From positions 62,001 to 126,000 of the forward strand of contig CAVYEM010000003.1 in NCBI GenBank assembly GCA_963767635.1: 64,000 nt of DNA. The letters run 5' to 3'. The stretch comes from CAVYEM01 sp963767635 (lineage in GTDB: Bacteria; Vulcanimicrobiota; Vulcanimicrobiia; Vulcanimicrobiales; Vulcanimicrobiaceae). The position numbers and the translations under genes are program-made. A model generated the notes under the pieces. That model saw only the letters and a list, made by a program, of their open reading frames with translations, ran no database searches and was not told where the DNA came from. Of the stretch, positions 37,631 through 46,654 are shown in pieces; the first letter of the stretch is position 1, and every line of letters begins with the position of its first letter.

Positions 37631-38760
37631 GCGTTGCCCAACATTCCGCGATCTTTTTGCGCGTAGATGTTGAGCAGCACGCCGACCGCGGCAAAATTCG
37701 TAATGATCGCCGAGCCGCCGTACGACATGAACGGCAGCGGTATTCCGGTGATCGGCATGATGCCCATCGTCATGCCGACGTTCACGATGATGTGAAACGC
37801 GAACATGCCGACGATGCCCGCGGCCAGCAGAAAGCCGAACCGGTCGCGCGCGGCCAGCATCGCTTGGATGCCGCCGTAGAGCAGCACCACGTAACAGCCG
37901 ATCATCGCGACGGCGCCCAAAAATCCGAGCTCTTCCGCGATGACCGTAAAGATGAAATCGCGCGAATGTTCGGGCACGAAATTCAACTGTGTCTGCGTGC
38001 CGTGATGCAGCCCGCGACCGAACCACTCCCCGCTGCCGACGGCGATCTTCGACTGATTGAGGTTGTAGCCCGCACCTTGCGGATCTGCTTTGGGATTGAT
38101 AAACACCAGCAGCCGCGCCTTTTGGAACGGCTTGAGAATGACATTCGTACCAACCGTCACCGCCGCGCACGCCGCCACGCCCAGCGCATACAGCGCGAAG
38201 TACTTCAGCTTTTCCAAGCCGAAAAACAGCTGCGTCGAAAGAATTGCGAGCAGCACAAGCGTCGTGCCGAGATCGGGCTGCTTGACGATCAGCAACGCCG
38301 GAACGCCGAGGGCGACGAGCGGACGCGCGAGGTCTTCCACGCGCCGGAACGGCCATTTGCACAGGCCCCAAGCGATGAAGATCGCCAGAATAAGCTTCGC
38401 CGGTTCCGAGGGTTGGAACGTGCCGAGCGGACCCAGCGAAATCCATCGCTGTGCACCAAGTGCGTTGTGGCCGCCTTTGAGGACGAACGCCAGCACGAGG
38501 AGGTTCGCGCCGTACAGCCATGGCGCCCATCGCTGAAAATTGCGATAGTCGATGCGCGAGAACGCGTACATGACGGCTACGCCGACGATCGCGTAAAAGA
38601 TCTGCTTCTTGTATTCGGAAGACGCATCCGCCGCATGCAGATCGGCAGACTGAATCGCGATGATGCCGAACAGCGTGAGGACGGCTGCGGCGGCGATGAG
38701 GTACCAGTTGACGTTGCGCAGATAGCGCCGCGTCTCGTACGTCAAGGCTAGGGTTGCCAT
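37627..38760 (-). CDS. rodA: Rod-shape SEDS glycosyltransferase RodA
   Basis: A 377-residue SEDS-family membrane protein with about ten helices. Signatures include ALGAQRWISLGPLGTFQPSE (with the SEDS PSE block), KQPDLGTTLV and the C-terminal MPITGIPLPFMSYGGSA. RodA polymerises lipid II glycan strands with a class B PBP in the elongasome. The block order fits RodA better than FtsW, and the nearby min operon and M23 genes fit a cell-shape locus. The end overlaps the convergent Fic gene by four bases. Confidence 0.9.
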   Translation of the reverse strand: MATLALTYETRRYLRNVNWYLIAAAAVLTLFGIIAIQSADLHAADASSEYKKQIFYAIVGVAVMYAFSRIDYRNFQRWAPWLYGANLLVLAFVLKGGHNALGAQRWISLGPLGTFQPSEPAKLILAIFIAWGLCKWPFRRVEDLARPLVALGVPALLIVKQPDLGTTLVLLAILSTQLFFGLEKLKYFALYALGVAACAAVTVGTNVILKPFQKARLLVFINPKADPQGAGYNLNQSKIAVGSGEWFGRGLHHGTQTQLNFVPEHSRDFIFTVIAEELGFLGAVAMIGCYVVLLYGGIQAMLAARDRFGFLLAAGIVGMFAFHIIVNVGMTMGIMPITGIPLPFMSYGGSAIITNFAAVGVLLNIYAQKDRGMLGNA

Positions 38761-38862
38761 GTATCTTAGAGTATCGGCCGATGGCGGAGCGCCGCCCTGT
38801 CAAGCGAGCGGGCCGTCTTTAGCGAATCGGGGCTTAGGCTTCCAGCCTCTCCACGACAGCGG

Positions 38863-39030
38863 CTAGCCGCCCAACCAGATCCCTAAATCGGAAAGCGGCT
38901 GCGCCGGGCATAGGCCGCGATCTTCCTCACCGTTGATGTATGCCTGTTCGCTCAGTTCGGCGGAGATCGCGTGAAGATGTTCGCTCGGCCGCCCATCGCC
39001 GAAGCTGTACACTTTGCCCGTAAGATTCAT
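38863..39030 (-). CDS. Small hypothetical protein, 55 aa
   Basis: The frame begins MNLTGKVYSFGDGRPSEHLH from an ATG at 39030 with GGAGAA seven bases upstream, and ends PLSDLGIWLGG. The good ribosome site and non-repetitive composition support a real gene. I recognise no family. It is divergent from the nuclease-like gene with about 100 bases between. Confidence 0.45.
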   Translation of the reverse strand: MNLTGKVYSFGDGRPSEHLHAISAELSEQAYINGEEDRGLCPAQPLSDLGIWLGG

Positions 39031-39130
39031 TCGCTGTTCTCCGATCGTGCGCCGGAGGCGCCCTTTGGTTGCAATAGATTCCAACGCGGATCCAGGATCC
39101 GGCCGGGAACGCACGCTACTTCCTTCGAGC

Positions 39131-39592
39131 GTGAACGCGGAATCGACGGCAGGCGGTCCCCCTGAGAATCTCAAGAGCGACGTAGCAGCGAAACAGGCCT
39201 TTTGCGCTTGGCTGCTTGCCCACGGCTACTCGCAGGCTGCGGTCTGCGCGTCGCCGGCCGATGTCGTTGCACACAAGAACGGCATGGCGTGGCTGTTCGA
39301 AGTAAAATTCACGCGTGCAAAAACCCTGTGTTTCGGAGCGGCAACCCTGACCGAATGGGTTGCAGCGGCCGAAAATCCGGAACGCTTTCGGTTCGTTGTG
39401 GCATACCAACGACAATACGAGTGGAAGTTTGATATCTAAATCTATTTCTACGTGCCGCTCGACCGCCGGGCGGCTAGAGAACGTTCGAAACGTTCCAAAC
39501 GCGTACACCTGACCAAAGAACGCATAGCAAGGATGCGCGAGCAGTTTGAAGAGCTGCGCGCTCTGCTTGAGGCTCCGGTTACGTCGCCGTAG
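39131..39592 (+). CDS. PD-(D/E)xK nuclease-like protein, interrupted by an in-frame TAA
   Basis: The frame holds DVVAHKNGMAWLFEVKFT, the D ... ExK pattern of PD-(D/E)xK nuclease folds, followed by FRFVVAYQRQYEWKF. A TAA at 39437-39439 stops translation, but the same frame continues IYFYVPLDRRAARERSKR to a helical basic end at 39592. This looks like a single gene with a point stop or base-calling error, unless the 102-residue form is the real product. The GTG at 39131 is a tentative start. It runs convergently into minE. No partner methylase is present. Confidence 0.5.
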
Positions 39593-40127
39593 CGGGTTTA
39601 CCGCTTTGCGAAGCAGCGGCGGGTTTTTTGCGGCGCCGCTTGCGCGAGGCGGTGGCTTTGCCGTTTTGAGTGTATGCTTCGACAGGCTCAGCATGACAAA
39701 TGGATGGCTCAGTCCCCGCTTCGACAGGCTCGGCGTGCGCTTCGACAGGCTCAGCGTGACAAGCTCCGGCGACAGGCTCAGCGTGACAAGCTTCGGCGGC
39801 AGGTTCAGCATGACAAGCTTCGGCGGCAGGTTCAGCATGACAAGAGGATGGCTCGGCGTTGCCGGCACCGACAGTGCGATTTACGCCCGTGATCGGAATG
39901 TTCGCCAGCATGGCGAGCGCATTGGCCTGATTCTCGAAATGCACGTCGATCTTGTCGCGATCCACTTCGACGTAGCGGGAGACGACGTCGATCAGATCGT
40001 GCTTCATCGCCTCGATCATCTCGGGCGCGAGCGAAAGATGATCCGACATGAGCACGAGGCGCAGCCGTTCTTTGGCCGTCGCGCCGGAGCTCTGCCGCCC
40101 GAACAGACGGTTGAGGAATTCGATCAT
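39579..40127 (-). CDS. minE: Cell-division topological factor MinE with repeat-derived C-terminal tail
   Basis: Residues 1 to about 92 are a normal MinE: membrane-targeting start MIEFLNRLFG, the MinD-contact region KERLRLVLMSDHLSLAPEM, and the dimer domain (VSRYVEVDRDKIDVHFEN). MinE stimulates MinD ATPase and drives pole-to-pole oscillation. About 88 extra residues follow. They consist of copies of CHAEPVEA or CHAEPAAEA and then a Lys/Arg-rich end (RKRRRKKP). The repeats are the translated dispersed repeat at 39670-39845. The ATG lies just after the stop of minD copy 1. Confidence 0.9.
   Translation of the reverse strand: MIEFLNRLFGRQSSGATAKERLRLVLMSDHLSLAPEMIEAMKHDLIDVVSRYVEVDRDKIDVHFENQANALAMLANIPITGVNRTVGAGNAEPSSCHAEPAAEACHAEPAAEACHAEPVAGACHAEPVEAHAEPVEAGTEPSICHAEPVEAYTQNGKATASRKRRRKKPAAASQSGKPATAT
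39670..39845. repeat. Dispersed repeat array coding the minE tail
   Basis: Several copies of the core (gcttcgacaggctcagcatg and variants with gcggcaggttcagcatgac) lie in tandem. The unit length is a multiple of three where copies are adjacent, so the minE frame stays open across all of them. Read on the minE strand each copy gives CHAEPVEA-like residues. Confidence 0.85.
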
Positions 40128-40989
40128 CTACCGGCGACCCCCGAACAGCGAACCGAGCTTGGACATGAAGGACGGCTTGTACTCGACGCTCGGCGCGGCA
40201 ACGTCTTCCCCTGCGATGCGCGCTGCAATGGCGTGATAAGCGGCCGCGGTTTGCGAATCGGTGCGCAGCGCCAGCGGTTCGCCTTTGTTGGTCGAGACGA
40301 TGACGTCCGGTTCGTCGGCAATGACGCCGAGCAACGGCAAGCGCAGGATTGCGTTGACGTCGTCCACCGAGAGCATTTTGCCCTTTTTCACCATTTGCGG
40401 TCGCATGCGATTGACGACAGAGCTGCGGCGAGAACCTGTTGCCGAGGAGTCCGACGACGCGGTCGACGTCGCGCACGGCCGACACTTCGGGCGTGCACAC
40501 GACGATCGCTTCCTGCGCTCCTGCAACGGCGTTGTAAAATCCCTTCTCGATGCCCGCCGGGCAGTCGATGAGCACGTAGTCGAAGCGCTCGCGCAAGTTC
40601 TGCACCAGTTCGATCATCTTTTCGGTATCGACCTCGTCCTTTTCGCGCGTCTGCGCCGCGGCAAGCAGGTACAGCGACGCCAAGTGTTTGTCGCGCACGA
40701 GCGCCTGATCGATCGGCGCTTTCTGTTCGATGACGTCGAGCAGGTGGTATTTGACGCGGCTCTCCAGGCCCATGACGATGTCCAGATTGCGCAGTCCGAC
40801 GTCTGCGTCGATCAGCGCCACGCTGGCGCCGCGACGTGCGAGCGCCGTGCCAAGGTTCGCCGTCGTCGTCGTTTTTCCGACGCCGCCTTTGCCCGAGGTT
40901 ATGACGATCGATCGTCCCAGATTCACGGCTGCGCCGCCGGCATCGTGCTCGTCACGTGCATCGTCAAAAGGTTGTTGAAGAACCTGCAC
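40128..40989 (-). CDS. minD: Septum site-determining protein MinD, copy 1 (one frameshift)
   Basis: A 286-residue MinD ATPase with the deviant Walker A (VITSGKGGVGKTTTTANLG), switch I (DADVGLRNLDIVMGLE), switch II (FDYVLIDCPAGIEKGF) and a C-terminal amphipathic membrane helix (SFMSKLGSLFG). An extra base at 40419, next to a CAGCTC site, must be removed to join GNRFSPQL to VVNRMRPQMV. MinD recruits MinC to the membrane and blocks Z-ring formation away from midcell. The GTG at 40989 follows the other minD by one base; GTG 40926 would give a more typical N-terminus. Confidence 0.88.
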
Positions 40990-40990
40990 C

Positions 40991-41783
40991 TTAGCCTGCT
41001 TTCAGCGCCCCGAAGAGGCGTCCCAAAAATCCCGTCGCGTCCAAGTTGGTGAACGCCACCAGCTCGCCTTCCAAACGGCGTGCAATTTTGTCATAGATTG
41101 CGGTAAGGCGGTTCGCCTCGCCCAGAACGATCGGTTCGCCCTTGTTCGTCGTGTCGATGATCTCTTCGTCGTCGGGAACGATGCCGAGGAACTCCGCGGA
41201 AAGGATTTCGCATACGTCGTCGACGGAAAGCATGTCGCCGGTGCGGACCATCTCGGGACGAATGCGGTTCACGATCAGACGCACCGGCAGCGATCGTTCC
41301 GCGAGTTTGCCGATGACCCGATCGGCGTCGCGGATCGCGCTGACTTCGGGCGTCGTCACGACGACGGCCTCGCCCGCGCCCGCGATGGCGTTGCGAAAAC
41401 CACCTTCGATGCCCGCCGGACAATCGATGAGCACGTAGTCCGCCATCGCGCCCAGCTCGTCGATGACTTTGGACATCTGCGCCTGCGTCACCGCATCCTT
41501 GTCGCGCGTTTGCGCCGCCGGCAAGATCGAAAGCGATTCAAAGCGTTTGTCCTTGATCAGCGCCTGCCGCAGACTGACAGCGTCCTTCGATGACTTCGAC
41601 GACGTCGAATACGATGCGCTTTTCGAGGCCCAGCACTAAGTCGAGATTGCGCAGTCCGATGTCCGCATCCACCAAAACGACGCGATGGCCCCGCTTGGCC
41701 AGTGCCGCGCCGACGTTGGCCGTGGTCGTCGTTTTGCCGACGCCGCCTTTACCGGAAGTAAAAACGATTTTGCGAGCGCTCAC
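40991..41783 (-). CDS. minD: Septum site-determining protein MinD, copy 2 (one frameshift)
   Basis: A second full MinD-type ATPase (263 residues): VFTSGKGGVGKTTTTANVGA, DADIGLRNLDLVLGLE, ADYVLIDCPAGIEGGF and a C-terminal amphipathic helix (FLGRLFGALKAG). An extra A at 41573 turns CAGCTG into CAGACTG; removing it joins EGRCQ to LRQALIKDKRFESL. The GTG start overlaps the minC stop (GTGA). It is clearly related to copy 1 but diverged along the whole length, so the pair is an old duplication with both membrane helices kept. Confidence 0.88.
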
Positions 41784-42658
41784 GTCGGTATGTTCTCCGT
41801 TGAAAATATCGCAATTCGCTCCGCTTGAACGCATGCCGCTTCCGGACGTACGCCTCGGTTCTTTTCCGAGCCCGAATCCGAGGCGATGAACGTTGCGATG
41901 CGCAGCTGCGTGGGCGCCAGTTCGAGTGCGTACACCTTTGCCCGAGCATCGCCATGGGCGCCTGCATGGGCCACGCCTCGCAGTGCGCCGAATACGACGA
42001 TGTCGCCGCTCGCCACCACCTCTGCGCCGGGATTCACGTCGCCGACCACGACGATGTTGCCCGCGTGTTGGAGGAACTGACCGCCGCGCAGCGTGCCGGT
42101 ATGGTACAGCGTCGACGCGCCCGCCTCGAGCCCTGAGGGCATAGAGGCCGCAGCCGAAAGCGCGGCAGGCGGGCGCGCCGCCGCTCGCCGCACACTGGTC
42201 TCGCCTCGCGATCGGCGCACCGCGATGTCGGCCCGCGCGCCGGCGAAATCCGCAACCAAGGAACGGGCGGCGTCGGAAAGCTGGACCTCCCGTTTAGGGC
42301 GCAAGGCCCGTCTGCGCGCGAGCTCTTGCCCGCCGTCGTCAGCGGGGGAAAATTGCAACCCAAAAGCCGCGGCAAGTCGTTCTATAGAGGGACCACCGCT
42401 GAGCGCCGTGAGCGCAATGCCGTGGTCGGCCAGAACGGCGCGCAGGCGCTCGAGCTGCTCCGCGGAGAGGTTCGACGCACCCAGCGCCGCTGTGGCGCGG
42501 CTCCCGCCGTAAAAGGCGGGACGCTGGCCGAGTTTGTCCTGCAGCTCGGCAAAAGCTGCTTCGAAATCGCGTTCTTCCAGCGCGACCTCCAAGCCCAAGC
42601 CTTTGCCGCGCAACACCGCCATCATCGCGGGCGGTTCGACGGACGCCTGGGTCGTCAA
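41780..42658 (-). CDS. minC: Septum site-determining protein MinC
   Basis: A 292-residue MinC. The C-terminal beta-helix domain is clear: YHTGTLRGGQFLQHAGNIVV, VGDVNPGAEVVASGDIVVFG, LRGVAHAGAHGDARAKVYAL and the final LRIA. The N-terminal FtsZ-contact domain (GLEVALEERDFEAAFAELQD) is followed by a long Ala/Arg linker. TTG at 42658 is preferred because GGAGG lies seven to eight bases upstream. It is the first gene of the minC-minD-minD-minE unit and is divergent from the M48 gene. Confidence 0.88.
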   Translation of the reverse strand: MTTQASVEPPAMMAVLRGKGLGLEVALEERDFEAAFAELQDKLGQRPAFYGGSRATAALGASNLSAEQLERLRAVLADHGIALTALSGGPSIERLAAAFGLQFSPADDGGQELARRRALRPKREVQLSDAARSLVADFAGARADIAVRRSRGETSVRRAAARPPAALSAAASMPSGLEAGASTLYHTGTLRGGQFLQHAGNIVVVGDVNPGAEVVASGDIVVFGALRGVAHAGAHGDARAKVYALELAPTQLRIATFIASDSGSEKNRGVRPEAACVQAERIAIFSTENIPT

Positions 42659-42695
42659 CCTTCGTCCTCCACAGCCGGTACACAAGTTCTTATGG

Positions 42696-42704
42696 TTATC
42701 CACA
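42696..42704. promoter_or_regulatory. DnaA-box consensus in the minC/M48 divergent gap
   Basis: TTATCCACA matches the strict DnaA-box consensus. It lies in the 153-base gap between the divergent minC and M48 genes, flanked by two copies of GTACACA. A single box can be chance, but its place in the min operon control region is notable. Confidence 0.4.
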
Positions 42705-42811
42705 GATCGTACACACCCGCGCGCAACGGTAACGGCGCGGCCCCCTGCAGCGTTCTTGGTGTGTCCTTGCCGTAACATCGACCCATCCCATGGGTAGAGG
42801 AACCTAATCGC

Positions 42812-44860
42812 ATGCTTCGTCGCATCATACCGCTCGCGGTCATTCTGTCATTGCTGGGTGCCATGTGTCCGTCACCGGCGCTTGCCATGTCGACGCAAAC
42901 CGAAATCGAAATGGGACGCCAATACGATCAGCAGATCGTGCAGTCCAGCGTCATCGAAACCGATCCTCTGCTCAACCAGTGGGTCCAAAGCGTCTCGAGC
43001 CGGTTGTGGGCCGAGACCGCTCGCAAAGATGTCCCGTACAACATCAAGATTATCAAAGATACCGACATCAACGCGTTTTCGACGCTCGGCGGATACGTCT
43101 ACGTCAACGAGGGACTGCTGGACTTCGTGCAGTCGGACGACGAGCTGGCGGGCGTCATCGGCCACGAAACCGGCCACATCGAGCGGCGGCACGCGGTCAC
43201 GATGCAGACCAAGTCGCAAATACTTGGCCTGCTGCTTGGCATCGCTTCGCTATTTTCCCCGTTCATCTACAACTTCGGAAACTTGCTGCAGGCCGGCGCG
43301 ATGGCCAAGATGTCGCGCCTGGACGAACTGCAGGCGGACCGGTACGGTCTCTTGCTCATGGCGCGCACCGGATACGATCCGGAAGGCATGCTGACGATGC
43401 AGCAGCATCTGGGCGCGCTCGAAGGCGAGCACAACGACTTGGTGACGAAGTACTTTCAGGATCACCCCGGCTCCGGACAGCGCGTGTCGCATTTGCTCGG
43501 CTATCCGGAGTTGGATCCCACTAAAACGACCTCGCAGCAGCGGCTGGTGTGGGCGTTGCACGATCTGGATGAAGCGCGCTATAACGTCGCCGGCCTGGAA
43601 CTCGCTCAAATTCTCAAAACGGATCCCGGCAACCAACAGGCGCTGCTCGCGCTGGGCCAGACGCAATTGGCGCTGGGCTTGACGGGGAAGAGCCGGCAAA
43701 CGCTCGGGGAGCTCGCGCAAAGCAGTTCGCCGCAAGTCAAAGCGGCCGCCCAAGCACGCATCGAGGCGTTGCGCGCGATGGAAGTTCACAAGGTCGATCT
43801 GTCGCGTCCCAACATGGCCTCGCTCAATCAAAAGATGCAGCAGGCGCTGGAGGTTCAAACGCAGGCGGTCGCGCAAATCGGCGCGCGCCACGACGAAGGG
43901 CACAGTCAACTCAAGTCGCTCCAGCAGCGGCTAGAGACGATCGGATACGAATTGCCGGACTTCAGCCGCATCGAAATCAAGCACGGGTCGCGCTTGGAAG
44001 CGGTTCAAAACAATTTGAACGGCATGGCGCGCTCCGTCAACAGCGCGATTGCCGATGCAAGTACGGTGATCGAAGAGGTTGGATCCGTCGATACGAAGAC
44101 GAACAAACCTACGGGTCTGCTCAAAGAGAACGCCGACATTTTGAGTGAGATGCAGGCGCCGCTCAAAGTCAATCCCATTCCGTCCGATTCGATCGCGATG
44201 TTTCCATCGTATCCGCAGATGTTCTCCGAACTATCTTCCGCCGACGGCGACATGGTTCGCGCCGTGGACGCCGGCCGCGCCGCCGCGATGCAGCTCGACC
44301 AAGGATTGGGCGACCTGGACGCATTCGTCAAGCGCCTGCAGCAAGTGCAGCTCAACTACTTCAACGACATCTCGGACATGGACTACAACGCGCTGGTGCC
44401 GTACATGCAAAAGGCGCAAGCAAGCCTAGGTCAGGCCGCGGTTTCCGCTTCACAAGCGGCGCAGCTCTACAATATGGCGCGCGCGCGCCAGCTCTCGGCG
44501 CGCATCAGCGTACTGGGTTTGGGCACCTCGCCGCAACGGTATGCGACGCTGCAGCGCGCAATCAACGTGCGCTGGAACGTGGACGATTTGAGTTACATCG
44601 ACATGCTGCACGACGACGTCACGCCCGGGGAAGTTGCCTCCGCGTCGATCGTCGCCGCCGATACGCGCACTACGCCGCAGGCAATCATTCGTGAAGCGCA
44701 CGAATCGCACCGCAGCATCATCGACGTCGCCAACGCCAAAGGCATGCACGCCGAAGCGCTGGAGATATTCATGGGGCTGATCTATCTGGACTACACCGAC
44801 GATCCCGCCAAGGAGGCCCATCCGAACGGCGGCCCGCCGGGACAGACGGGCAACGTCTAA
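42812..44860 (+). CDS. Exported M48-family metalloprotease with helical C-terminus
   Basis: A 682-residue protein: signal peptide (IIPLAVILSLLGAMCPSPALA), an M48 peptidase domain with the zinc motif HETGH (His118, Glu119, His122) and the downstream Glu in LDELQADRYG, as in BepA-type periplasmic proteases. Then come TPR-like helices (QQALLALGQTQLALG) and a long helical region. BepA-like proteins handle outer-membrane protein assembly quality, which fits a diderm. The C-terminal 350 residues have no domain I can name. The next gene follows after eleven bases. Confidence 0.88.
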   Translation: MLRRIIPLAVILSLLGAMCPSPALAMSTQTEIEMGRQYDQQIVQSSVIETDPLLNQWVQSVSSRLWAETARKDVPYNIKIIKDTDINAFSTLGGYVYVNEGLLDFVQSDDELAGVIGHETGHIERRHAVTMQTKSQILGLLLGIASLFSPFIYNFGNLLQAGAMAKMSRLDELQADRYGLLLMARTGYDPEGMLTMQQHLGALEGEHNDLVTKYFQDHPGSGQRVSHLLGYPELDPTKTTSQQRLVWALHDLDEARYNVAGLELAQILKTDPGNQQALLALGQTQLALGLTGKSRQTLGELAQSSSPQVKAAAQARIEALRAMEVHKVDLSRPNMASLNQKMQQALEVQTQAVAQIGARHDEGHSQLKSLQQRLETIGYELPDFSRIEIKHGSRLEAVQNNLNGMARSVNSAIADASTVIEEVGSVDTKTNKPTGLLKENADILSEMQAPLKVNPIPSDSIAMFPSYPQMFSELSSADGDMVRAVDAGRAAAMQLDQGLGDLDAFVKRLQQVQLNYFNDISDMDYNALVPYMQKAQASLGQAAVSASQAAQLYNMARARQLSARISVLGLGTSPQRYATLQRAINVRWNVDDLSYIDMLHDDVTPGEVASASIVAADTRTTPQAIIREAHESHRSIIDVANAKGMHAEALEIFMGLIYLDYTDDPAKEAHPNGGPPGQTGNV

Positions 44861-44871
44861 CAGGAGATTCG

Positions 44872-45858
44872 ATGGCAACGGCAACCGGCGACATTTTGCG
44901 AATGGTCCGCAAAAGGATCGACGTGCGGACGGTCCATGCGCACACGCGTAAACCGTTCCGCTTCTACTTGTGCGGCGACCCTGCGCTGGTCGCCGCGATG
45001 CGGGCGCTGCTGCTGTCCGGGCACAAAGACGACGACATTCCTTTGGACGCCGCCGCGTGCTTGGAAACGATCGCCCCAGGCATAACGCGCGCAACCGTCG
45101 CCGCGGAAGCGCGCGTGGTCCTGTTCCTTGGGCGCGGCGGCGATGTGTCGGGCACGACGATTGCGCCGCTGCGGGCGCTCAATCTACCGATTATCGCCAT
45201 TACCGTGGACGACGCCGCGCAAACCTCGGGCCCGGCAACGCCTCCGGCGCGCGGAACGTTCGCCGAATATACCGTCGGAGCGATTTCGCGGGAGGCGTTG
45301 CGCGGACGGGTCTTCCCGCACATCGTCGAGTGCGCGAAGGGAGTCGAGATCGCCGTGGGACGCCGGCTGCCGGCCCTGCGCGAAGCGGTGGCCGCCAAGC
45401 TCACGCGCGACGCGGCCAACAGCGCGCTGAAGATCGCGCTGGCAAGTGCGGTCGTCGATCACATCCCCGTCGTCGGTCTGGTGATGGGCGTGTTTGCTTC
45501 CGCCGGAGACATGGTCGCGATTACCGGCATCCAGATGATGCTGATGCTCAACATCGAGGCCGCTTACGGCCGCGATCCCGACGTGCAGCGCATGTGGCAG
45601 ATATTGCCGGTGATCGGCGGCGGATTCGGATGGCGATCGCTCGCCCGAGAACTCTCGGGCTTCATCCCCGTAGCGGGTATCGCGATCAAAGGCGCGATTG
45701 CGTACGCCGGCACGATTGTGGTCGGCGAAGGCGTCGCGTTTTATTACCAGCATGGTCGCCACATGAGCCCGACTCAAGCAAAAACGATTTACGAGAGCAC
45801 CAAGCATGAAGCGCTTGCGTTTGCGCGCGACCTTCTGGGACGCATCACGAAGCGCTGA
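44872..45858 (+). CDS. DUF697-like membrane protein
   Basis: A 328-residue protein with an N-terminal part resembling a degenerate GTPase-like or alpha/beta fold (FRFYLCGDPALVAAMRALL, ARVVLFLGRGGDV). The C-terminal part has hydrophobic stretches (ALASAVVDHIPVVGLVMGVF, GMIQ-like helix, SGFIPVAGIAIKGAIAYAG) like DUF697 proteins. AGGAGATTCG precedes the ATG. It is probably co-transcribed with the M48 gene. The function is unknown. Confidence 0.6.
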   Translation: MATATGDILRMVRKRIDVRTVHAHTRKPFRFYLCGDPALVAAMRALLLSGHKDDDIPLDAAACLETIAPGITRATVAAEARVVLFLGRGGDVSGTTIAPLRALNLPIIAITVDDAAQTSGPATPPARGTFAEYTVGAISREALRGRVFPHIVECAKGVEIAVGRRLPALREAVAAKLTRDAANSALKIALASAVVDHIPVVGLVMGVFASAGDMVAITGIQMMLMLNIEAAYGRDPDVQRMWQILPVIGGGFGWRSLARELSGFIPVAGIAIKGAIAYAGTIVVGEGVAFYYQHGRHMSPTQAKTIYESTKHEALAFARDLLGRITKR

Positions 45859-46582
45859 GCCGGCTCAGCAGTTCTTCGTCGGGTAACTGCTGCAGATCGT
45901 ACGAGACGCGCGGCCGGATTTGCTGCGCAATGCGAGCGGCAATGCGCGCGCGCACCGCGGGCGCGAGCGAGAAGCGGCGCGCTGCAAACATCGCGATCAG
46001 CGCGTGCTCCCGTTCGGTCAACATGCCCGCGCGCGGCGCTTCCTGCGACTGCGCTAAGAGCGTGGCGAGCGAGCCCAACGCCGAGTCACGCACCACCAGC
46101 GTCCCGGCCGCCATGTCGCCGAGCCGTTTGTTTTGGGGCGACGCGATGCACGCTATCGCGCTGACGGCGTAGAAGCCGATCGCCATTTCACCGACGCGAA
46201 TCAAATTACGAACCGCCGCAGCGGTGAAGTCGATGGGATAGCCGCCGTCGCGGACGACGCGCACGCCGATGGCCCTTTTCCCGGGCGTGCGACCCTGCCA
46301 AAACGCTTCAAACACGATGAAGTACCCGAAGAACACGACGAAGACGACGGCGACGATGAGCGCGATCGCAAGCGAATGCGCGGATCGCGAAATCCCGGCG
46401 GCAATTGCACGCGTGCGTGGTTCGTGAGCCGCCAACAGCGTGATTCCCAACAAGACTGCGCTCAAAATGGCGATCTGGATAAGCAGATCGATGACGACGG
46501 CGAGAAAGCGGCTTCCCAAGCCTGCGAGCTCGTACGAGAAGGCGATGCTTTCAGGGGTGCGGACGCTTAGGGTGCGTTCCAT
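45845..46582 (-). CDS. RDD-family membrane protein
   Basis: A 245-residue RDD protein: the Arg/Asp signature positions are in AGLGSRFLAVVIDLLIQ and GRTPGKRAIGVRVVRDGG, with about three membrane helices, and a cytoplasmic C-terminus. RDD proteins are poorly understood; some act as Na+/H+ antiporters. In many genomes they accompany SpoIIM, DUF58, MoxR and DUF4129 genes, which is the case here. It overlaps the convergent DUF697-like gene by 14 bases. Confidence 0.88.
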   Translation of the reverse strand: MERTLSVRTPESIAFSYELAGLGSRFLAVVIDLLIQIAILSAVLLGITLLAAHEPRTRAIAAGISRSAHSLAIALIVAVVFVVFFGYFIVFEAFWQGRTPGKRAIGVRVVRDGGYPIDFTAAAVRNLIRVGEMAIGFYAVSAIACIASPQNKRLGDMAAGTLVVRDSALGSLATLLAQSQEAPRAGMLTEREHALIAMFAARRFSLAPAVRARIAARIAQQIRPRVSYDLQQLPDEELLSRLSAS

Positions 46583-46654
46583 TTTAACAGGCGCTTCGGC
46601 CTCAGCCGCAGACTGTCCTGAGGAATCGAAGGGCGTTCAAGGAACTCTTCCGCG

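Noticed and set aside
39014..39130. N-terminal extension of the nuclease-like frame up to an ATG at 39014
   Set aside because: It would overlap the small divergent gene's start and control region and has no domain-like sequence; the GTG at 39131 is preferred.
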